Shown here: piece by piece, positions 58,283 to 64,000 of the stretch
How the letters are laid out: each line of letters opens with the position of its first letter
Numbering within the stretch: position 1 is the stretch's first letter
NCBI RefSeq assembly: GCF_008831285.2
Contig: NC_045140.1
Location: 12,458,505-12,522,504, forward strand
Origin: Nymphaea colorata
Taxonomy: Eukaryota; Streptophyta; Magnoliopsida; Nymphaeales; Nymphaeaceae
Length of the DNA stretch: 64,000 bases
Direction: 5' to 3'
Position numbers and translations under genes: made by a program
Notes under the pieces: model-generated
Told to the model about the DNA's origin: nothing
The model's input: the letters and a program-made list of their open reading frames with translations, nothing else
The model's database searches: none

Positions 58283-60061
58283 TTGGTCTTGTATGTTTGC
58301 CCATTTGAAATCGAGTATAAGAAAGGGCTAGACAATACCGCGGCAGATGCACTATCAAGGTTGGGTGAACAATTCTTGACACTTTCAATCATAGGGACCA
58401 ATTTATGGGACCAAATAGCTAATGAGCAACTAGAGGACGAAGGGTTGAGGCTCATCAAAGCCTCCATCACTCAAAAACCGGGGACCATTCCCCATTATAC
58501 CATCAAGGGCAAATTACTTATGAGAAAGAACCGCACGGTGGTTCCACCTAAATCGGCCCTAAAGCAAGAATTACTACAACATTTTCATTCCACTCCATCA
58601 GCAGGCCATGAAGGAGTAGTCAAAACACTCCACCGAGTGAAGGCTCAATTTTGGTGGACCGGAATGAAGGCAGACGTGAGGAATTATGTTAAACAGTGTC
58701 AAATTTGCCAACGTGAAAAGTATGAGGGAATTAAGCCTCCGGGCCATCTCAATCCCTTACTAGTGCCAGAAAAGCCATGGGCCGATGTCACCATGGATTT
58801 CATAGATGCCCTTCCACGATCAGAAAACATGGAAGCCATACTCGTGGTGGTCGACAGGTTAACGAAGTATAGCCACTTCGTTCCCTTGCCTAAGAAATAT
58901 CATGGACAGATGGTGGCTACTAAGTACCAAGATCACGTAGGGAAACTACATGGCATGCCTCAGACAATAGTCTGCGATAGAGATTCAATCTTCATGAGCG
59001 AATTTTGGAGAGAATATATGAAGCAGATGGGGACAACAATCCAATTCAGTACTGCCCACCATCCTCAGACCGATGGGCAAAGTGAAGTGGTCAACCGTTC
59101 TTTAGAAACATATCTCCGTTGCTTTGCAGGAGAAAGACCCAACTCTTGGGTAAAGTATCTGTCATGGGCCGAATGGTCCTACAATACGAGTTGGTACTCG
59201 TCTACTCAGACCACTCCGTATGAAGCTCTCTATGGAATTCCTCCCCCAACAATTCCAAAATATGAAGAAGGCACGACAAAGGAAGATAAGGTTGATTGTG
59301 AGCTGCACACAAGGGAAGAGGTGCTAGCATCACTCAAGAAGAATATCATCAAAGCCCAAAATCGAATGAAACATACATATGACAAGGGCAGGAAGGATCG
59401 TGAATTTATGGTAGGAGACTATGTATGGCTTAAAAGATTACCCATGAGGCAAAAGTCTCTCTTAGGGAAGCCTTACTCTAAACTTTTACCAAGGTTTTTT
59501 GGGTCATTCCCAGTGCTACAAAAGATTGGGAAAGCAGCTTACAGATTGGGCCTCCCACAAACGGCCTTAGTCCATCCAGTCTTTCATGTTTCTCGGCTGA
59601 AACCGCACATTGGGGAAGTGCCAAGGCAGATTGAAGAAATTTCGAGCCAACAACAACCAACACCATACCGAATTCTTAAACATAGACATGTTCATCGGAA
59701 TGGTAGACTATGTTATGAAGTTATGGTTGAATGGGAAGGACCAGACAACAGCACTTCATGGGAAGAATTTGAGCAGATAGTTAATCGCTTTCCCATTGCA
59801 CGAGCTTGGGGGCAAGCTCGAGGTAAGGAGGGAGGATCTGATGCAGACCTTCCCACCAGGAGGCCGAGAACTAGGGCCAGCACGGCCAAGCAAGGCCAAG
59901 AGAGTCAAGCACCATCGGCCAACATGATGAAAAGCATAGATGAGCTAAGGGAGGCTAACATAGAACTTGAAGTGATGCAGCGGGCGGTGTGGGCGGAGCA
60001 TCATCAGTGGAGCGCGGGCAGCGGGCTGAAGACTTCAAGGCAGAACAGGCACGAGAACTAG
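58283..60061 (+). CDS. Chromovirus (Ty3/gypsy) RNase H end, integrase and chromodomain
   Basis: An uninterrupted 592-codon frame. It opens with the last RNase H motif (F-E-I-E-Y-K-K-G...A-A-D-A-L-S-R, about residues 8-26). The integrase zinc finger follows (H102/H109, C139/C142), then the catalytic core with D172 (T-M-D-F), D232 (V-C-D-R-D) and E268 (G-Q-S-E), a DD35E spacing. A GPF/Y-type module lies at about 380-425 and a chromodomain at about 460-504 (V-M-V-E-W-E-G-P...S-W-E). All catalytic residues are present. RT, protease and gag are absent, so this is a 5'-truncated element, not a whole one. The ATG at 58,283 is incidental. The tail after residue about 516 runs into the LTR. Confidence 0.93.
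   Translation: MVLYVCPFEIEYKKGLDNTAADALSRLGEQFLTLSIIGTNLWDQIANEQLEDEGLRLIKASITQKPGTIPHYTIKGKLLMRKNRTVVPPKSALKQELLQHFHSTPSAGHEGVVKTLHRVKAQFWWTGMKADVRNYVKQCQICQREKYEGIKPPGHLNPLLVPEKPWADVTMDFIDALPRSENMEAILVVVDRLTKYSHFVPLPKKYHGQMVATKYQDHVGKLHGMPQTIVCDRDSIFMSEFWREYMKQMGTTIQFSTAHHPQTDGQSEVVNRSLETYLRCFAGERPNSWVKYLSWAEWSYNTSWYSSTQTTPYEALYGIPPPTIPKYEEGTTKEDKVDCELHTREEVLASLKKNIIKAQNRMKHTYDKGRKDREFMVGDYVWLKRLPMRQKSLLGKPYSKLLPRFFGSFPVLQKIGKAAYRLGLPQTALVHPVFHVSRLKPHIGEVPRQIEEISSQQQPTPYRILKHRHVHRNGRLCYEVMVEWEGPDNSTSWEEFEQIVNRFPIARAWGQARGKEGGSDADLPTRRPRTRASTAKQGQESQAPSANMMKSIDELREANIELEVMQRAVWAEHHQWSAGSGLKTSRQNRHEN
59822..59838 (+). other. Polypurine tract inside the chromovirus frame
   Basis: GGTAAGGAGGGAGGA is immediately followed by TGATGCAG, an LTR-like start. 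It lies within the reading frame (around residues 514-518). The C-terminal tail of the polyprotein is therefore encoded in the 3' LTR, an arrangement known in several chromoviruses. Confidence 0.55.
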
Positions 60062-61000
60062 ACCTAGATCCGGTTATAGCGAGTTCAAACCCTGAGTCTA
60101 GTCCTGACCCAATCCATGCGTGGCAAGCCTAAGGCCTAACTTAGGCAAGTTATATGGCTGAACCCGTGAGGGAGAGGCGAAACTCACTAAACATTCGAGA
60201 CGTCTCGTCTCGGTCTCCTTTTATGCTTTTGCTTTATAGTTGAGTCGTTTCATTTCAGCAAGTGTCTCGGTTCTCATGTTAAGAACCGGTTTTATTTCAA
60301 GTACTTAAACTCTTTTGTAAGTCTTTTTTCATTATGCAATCAAGAATTAGAAGTTGAGTTTTTCGTGTGAATTGGCTCTTGCCTCTCTCTTCCCTTCATT
60401 GTCTTACCGCCGGTGATCGGAATCCAAAGGCTCCAACCCGTGGCTCTGGTTGAAGCAAAACAGGTTTGAAGACGTTCCTTGAGGCCATCGGAATTCCTCT
60501 TGGAGCACCTTCTTCCTACGCACAAAATCCCCGACTGAATCGCCATCTTCTCACTGTGCAACTTCTTCATCCCTGGAAGGAGTTAGAGGCCCGAGAAGAT
60601 AATCGGGAAGGCTTGAAGGAGAGCGACTCGTGGCTCTAGTCGCCTAGTACCCAAGCACAAGACTCCGGCTGCAAGAGAAGAGGTAGGTGCCGTTAATCAC
60701 CCGGCTCCTTCCCTACTTGAGCAGAGCAGAGGACTAGTTGAAATCGTCCCTAGTAGGCCCCTTGATCTCTGTTAAAAATAGAGAGAAAGAGCACCGGAAA
60801 GGAGGATCGACGCTAGCTCTTAGAGGACTGATTTTCAAGGTGAGAAACCGAGAGAGCTCGTCGGAATTCCATTGGTAGACGGCCAATAGGATTTCAGCGA
60901 AATTGACTGGTTAATCCCCTTGAAAACTCGTCCACGACAGCAACAATCAATCCAGCATCGTACTTGAGCTGCTGTCGAGGAAGGAGATTTGTTCCCTGCT
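59839..61000 (+). repeat. Probable 3' LTR of the chromovirus (end uncertain)
   Basis: Begins TGATGCAGACC after the polypurine tract. It contains a promoter/terminator-like stretch at about 60,200-60,400 (TTTTATGCTTTTGCTTTATAG; GTTTTATTTCAAGTACTTAAAC) and a CT-rich stretch near 60,385. There is no second LTR in the window to fix its end, so the right boundary is a guess. Confidence 0.4.
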
Positions 61001-63027
61001 CGTCTTTCCCAAATCGTGTGCAATATCATACACAGAATAGCAGCAATAGAACAGCAAATTGGGAGGAAGTTCAGATCACTTCTGAGCAAGGTCAAGGCAG
61101 TTTTCACTCTCTCGTTGGTTCAGTTAATATCGCCCAGATCTTAGCTGCAATTTCTCCAAGTTTCAACCAATTCGGATGAGAATTGAGTGAGTTCTAGCCA
61201 ACGCTCGGAAATCCATTTCTGCCACTGGAAACACTCAACGCTGCACTAACTCCGGCGAAACCCGATCGGCGTCCAATCTTTTCCACCAATTCCAAGTTTG
61301 CCCATGGTCATTAATTGACTAATTGATTACTGGCTATTTGAAAAGGGCAGTTTGGTAAACTCAAGGGAATAGCGTTAAAGAGTCCAAACCCGTGGGCGCT
61401 CACTCCTCTTCTTTCCCTTCGGCTTCCCTTCATTAGTTCAAGCGTTATATAACGCTTCTCATTTTAAAGAGCTCCACACTTGGCCACGCATAAAGGTAAG
61501 TTAATTTCATCCCTCGCCAAGTGTCCTCCTCATCATTACACTCCAGCCACAACGGTTCACCCCCTTCACTCGCATCCTTCACCTCCTCCACCTGTTGGCC
61601 TCCCTTTCTTCTTGTAACCGTCCCTAAAGCCAACCCATGAGTGCAAGAGATTAACTCCTACCTGCCACCTCTCCCCTTCATCATTAGACCATTTTAATAC
61701 CTCCCTACTCCATCATTATCCAAGCCATACGTTCACAACCTCCCAATGGAAATCGCATAACCCTTGGCTTCCTCTCTTGGTGTAACACATCCTCATAACC
61801 GACCAGACTCATTAAGAGCCACCTCTCATCATGAGGAGCCATCTCACCCTACCTTAATTTCACTCTCTCTTAGGATTAACCCTCCACCATCATACGCCTG
61901 ACCCTTAGTCTATCTCTAAGCCATAACCAACCCCTTAGCAATTAATCTCCATCTCCCGGCTATATACAACCTAACCCAAATCTAGCCTACCTAATCCCAC
62001 TCCGAGCTCACTCCTTGTTCCGGGCTCGGTTTGACCCCTTGGAGTCCATTAGCTAGGTTCTTCTCGAAGGATTGCACGTGATCAAGTTAGCATCTCTACT
62101 ACAGCAAGTAAGACATCTTGCAGCCTCCCTCACTGCAACCATCTCCCGACATCTTCCTAGGCGCCAAGGTGACCTCGGCCAGGTGGGCCGAGCCCTTGCC
62201 TCCATTCGGGCGCTCCTCCATCACTTTGCTGCCTCTCTCGGCCGACCGAGGCCTGCAGCAGCCACACTCCATCCACTTCTATTGCCGAGATCCACAATCA
62301 CTCTCGGCCAGATCTTACTAGAAGACCAGGCGGGTCTAGCCTCCACTCCACCTCCTTGCTGTGATATCCGAGAGTGGCTAAGCCACTGGTTTTCTCTCGG
62401 ATCCTATTGCTGTTTAAGCCTATCTCTCATCGGCTAGGTAACTTCGAAACATCCTATAGAACGGGGTTATTGGGTGCATTTGCTTTCTAAGCCAAGCTCT
62501 AGCCATTTGCTACTGTCGGTGGTCCCTCCAAGGCACCTTGCCAAGGACACGGCTGCGAGTAGCTAGACCACCAAAGGGAAAGGGCATGGTTTGGCCGTTC
62601 TTAGGGATTGTATGAATGGTTTGTGATTGAATGATGAGTGAGTTGTGAGAGTTACATCTGTATCGCTCGCGTTTGTACAAGCCTTAATCCTGTCAATTTT
62701 CTAATAGGATTGAAGGCTTGGGTCAGGGAAAACATACTTGTATCTTATACCCAGGGTACTATTATGCCGGGGTTGCTGTCCGGCGGGAAAAGTTTTGTAA
62801 GTATAATTTGCTTAAGTTTGGACTTTAGGCTCCCGCGAGTTGATCCTGGACTTGGGATCTATTCTCGGGCGTAGAATTCGCTAGCCGGATCTAGGTTCTC
62901 ACCAAACCCGTTGTCTCAGACTGATACGAGTACAAGACCTGACTCAATCAAATCCAAAACAACACAAATACAATGACTCGGTCTGGGCTTGAACCCAACT
63001 GTGACGCGCTCAGGTTAGCCCGAGCTC
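61000..63027. other. Unassigned GC-richer repeat-like sequence
   Basis: No recognised gene. It includes the palindrome at 61,440-61,457 and a CTTATACCCAGGG stretch near 62,736, of the style found in long gypsy LTRs. It may be part of a long LTR or leader, but there is no second copy in the window to prove it. Confidence 0.4.
61440..61457. repeat. 18-bp perfect palindrome containing a TATA element
   Basis: AAGCGTTATATAACGCTT is self-complementary and includes TATATAA at its centre. Sequence downstream has no supported gene. It could be a promoter of the surrounding repeat read on either strand. Confidence 0.85.
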
Positions 63028-63867
63028 TTGCCAACTAAACCTGACCCGGACGCACTCTTGGTTGCGCCCATTCTTCCTTGGTCTCTTACAGCTGACACAG
63101 TTTTTCTCTGCCCGAACCAGCAACCTTTGCTCTTCAGCCTTGCTCTACTGACCACTGACCAGACCGAACCTAGTCCCTTCCATGTCTGCTCAGCTGACCG
63201 AACCTTGCTTGAACCCATTGTATGCTTCTCGCTCTCGTCACCGGCTGCAATCTGTAGGCCGCAACTCTCTTTAGTCTTTAGATTAACCTCACAACAGATA
63301 TCGCTGCCCTCAGCAATCTCCCTCGCCGGCTTGTGCCTAACGCCTTACGCTTCGGTCTCCTTAGAAGTAAGGTTAACCTCACTAGCCTCCGGACTGCCTA
63401 TCTCAATCGGCCCTTCAGTCTTGCGCTCTACATTTAGTGCCTCGCCTTTGCTCGACATGGAATTAGCCTCACTTCACTCAAAACGCCTTGGCCCTCCCTG
63501 TATCTTCTCTCGGTTAACCTTGCAATGCCTAAAGTCAATAGCTTCAACTGATGCCGCGCTAGCCATCTCCCTGCTTCTGACCATGACTGCGATAGCAGCT
63601 GGTATCCCGCCTACGTCCTCAGCAGCCTCCTCTGCCACACTCGGCTGTGCTCTAGGTAGGTGCACATCAGCATCAAATCAGTTAAAGATACCTTTTTCGT
63701 TATCTCCTCTACCTTCCATTGACAGTTTCACAGATCAACATACAAAAAAAAAATTGGAGTCAGGCTCCAGTGCCAAATTCTGGACTTGCACAGGTATAGC
63801 AATCTCTTGGGCTTTTGCACTCCGTAGCTTGGAATTCCAACTCATGTTCAATGATGAAGTATCCTAG
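63028..63867 (+). other. 279-codon open frame of unknown nature
   Basis: The longest open frame outside the chromovirus. Its plus-strand product is rich in Leu, Ser, Ala and Pro without recognisable motifs. The minus strand of the same segment gives a more hydrophilic, Lys/Glu-rich reading with two stops and two related blocks (E-V-N-L-T-S-K-E and E-V-N-L-K-T-K-E). It may be the antisense shadow of a decayed minus-strand coding sequence, possibly from a retroelement. Function unknown. Confidence 0.3.
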
Positions 63868-64000
63868 AACTGAAAAGGTAGGTGAGAAACTCCTAGAATT
63901 GGAGCAGGCATCTACCTGCTTTGTTGAGAACCAAAATGTATTTGAAAAGGAAGCAGGTGGTGACTTCAAGCTCCCTGCACATAACAAGGTTGACATTGGG
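63851..64000 (+). CDS. Open frame running off the window end, unidentified
   Basis: Fifty codons from ATG 63,851 with no stop to the window edge: a charged, hydrophilic sequence beginning M-M-K-Y-P-R-T-E-K-V-G-E-K-L-L-E-L-E. It is not recognised. It overlaps the end of the 279-codon frame in another frame. Too short to tell a gene from chance. Confidence 0.2.
   Translation, partial: MMKYPRTEKVGEKLLELEQASTCFVENQNVFEKEAGGDFKLPAHNKVDIG

Overview
This window is a piece of a flowering-plant nuclear genome. It holds three well-preserved, many-exon plant genes, all on the minus strand in the first 27 kb, followed by about 37 kb dominated by transposable elements. The plant call rests on the proteins (a plant-type ASY1/PAIR2 meiotic HORMA protein, a plant SSP4-type CTD phosphatase, ORC5), long AT-rich GT-AG introns, plant Ty3/gypsy elements with an initiator-Met-type primer site and a chromodomain integrase, and many small foldback elements. 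The species cannot be named from the sequence alone.

Layout. 1-6,080: ASY1/PAIR2-like gene, 17 exons readable, 3' end beyond the window. 6,080-11,560: intergenic, with microsatellites, a possible BTB-exon relic and a very AT-rich block. 11,560-13,860: an unassigned GC-richer transcription-unit-like stretch and old foldback repeats. 13,860-19,300: SSP4-like phosphatase gene (508 codons in six coding exons). 19,300-23,400: degenerate repeats. 23,409-26,827: ORC5 (508 codons in four exons) with an E2F-type site about 80 bp upstream of its ATG. 27,020-31,183 continuing at 50,620-51,900: a roughly 3-kb old repeat present twice in tandem. Its first copy carries a small hAT-like element with an exact 8-bp target duplication. 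Its second copy was split by a Tekay/Del-like gypsy element.

That gypsy element (31,184-50,619, coding on the minus strand, decayed) was itself split inside its 3' LTR by an 8.8-kb LTR element with about 3-kb LTRs and no recognisable coding region (32,362-41,147). 51,900-53,900 is AT-rich with a TATATG-type simple-sequence array. 53,950-54,610 holds the 5' end of a gene-like unit. 58,283-60,061 is one uninterrupted 592-codon frame with the integrase and chromodomain of a 5'-truncated chromovirus, followed by its LTR and unassigned sequence to the window end.

The three genes act in the nucleus (meiotic chromosome axis, replication origin licensing, phosphatase), but nothing in the sequence shows they are co-regulated beyond lying on the same strand. 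All exon coordinates come from reading GT-AG junctions and conserved protein sequence by eye. In-frame sums were checked: SSP4-like 1,527 nt, ORC5 1,527 nt, ASY1 1,357 nt to the last visible junction.
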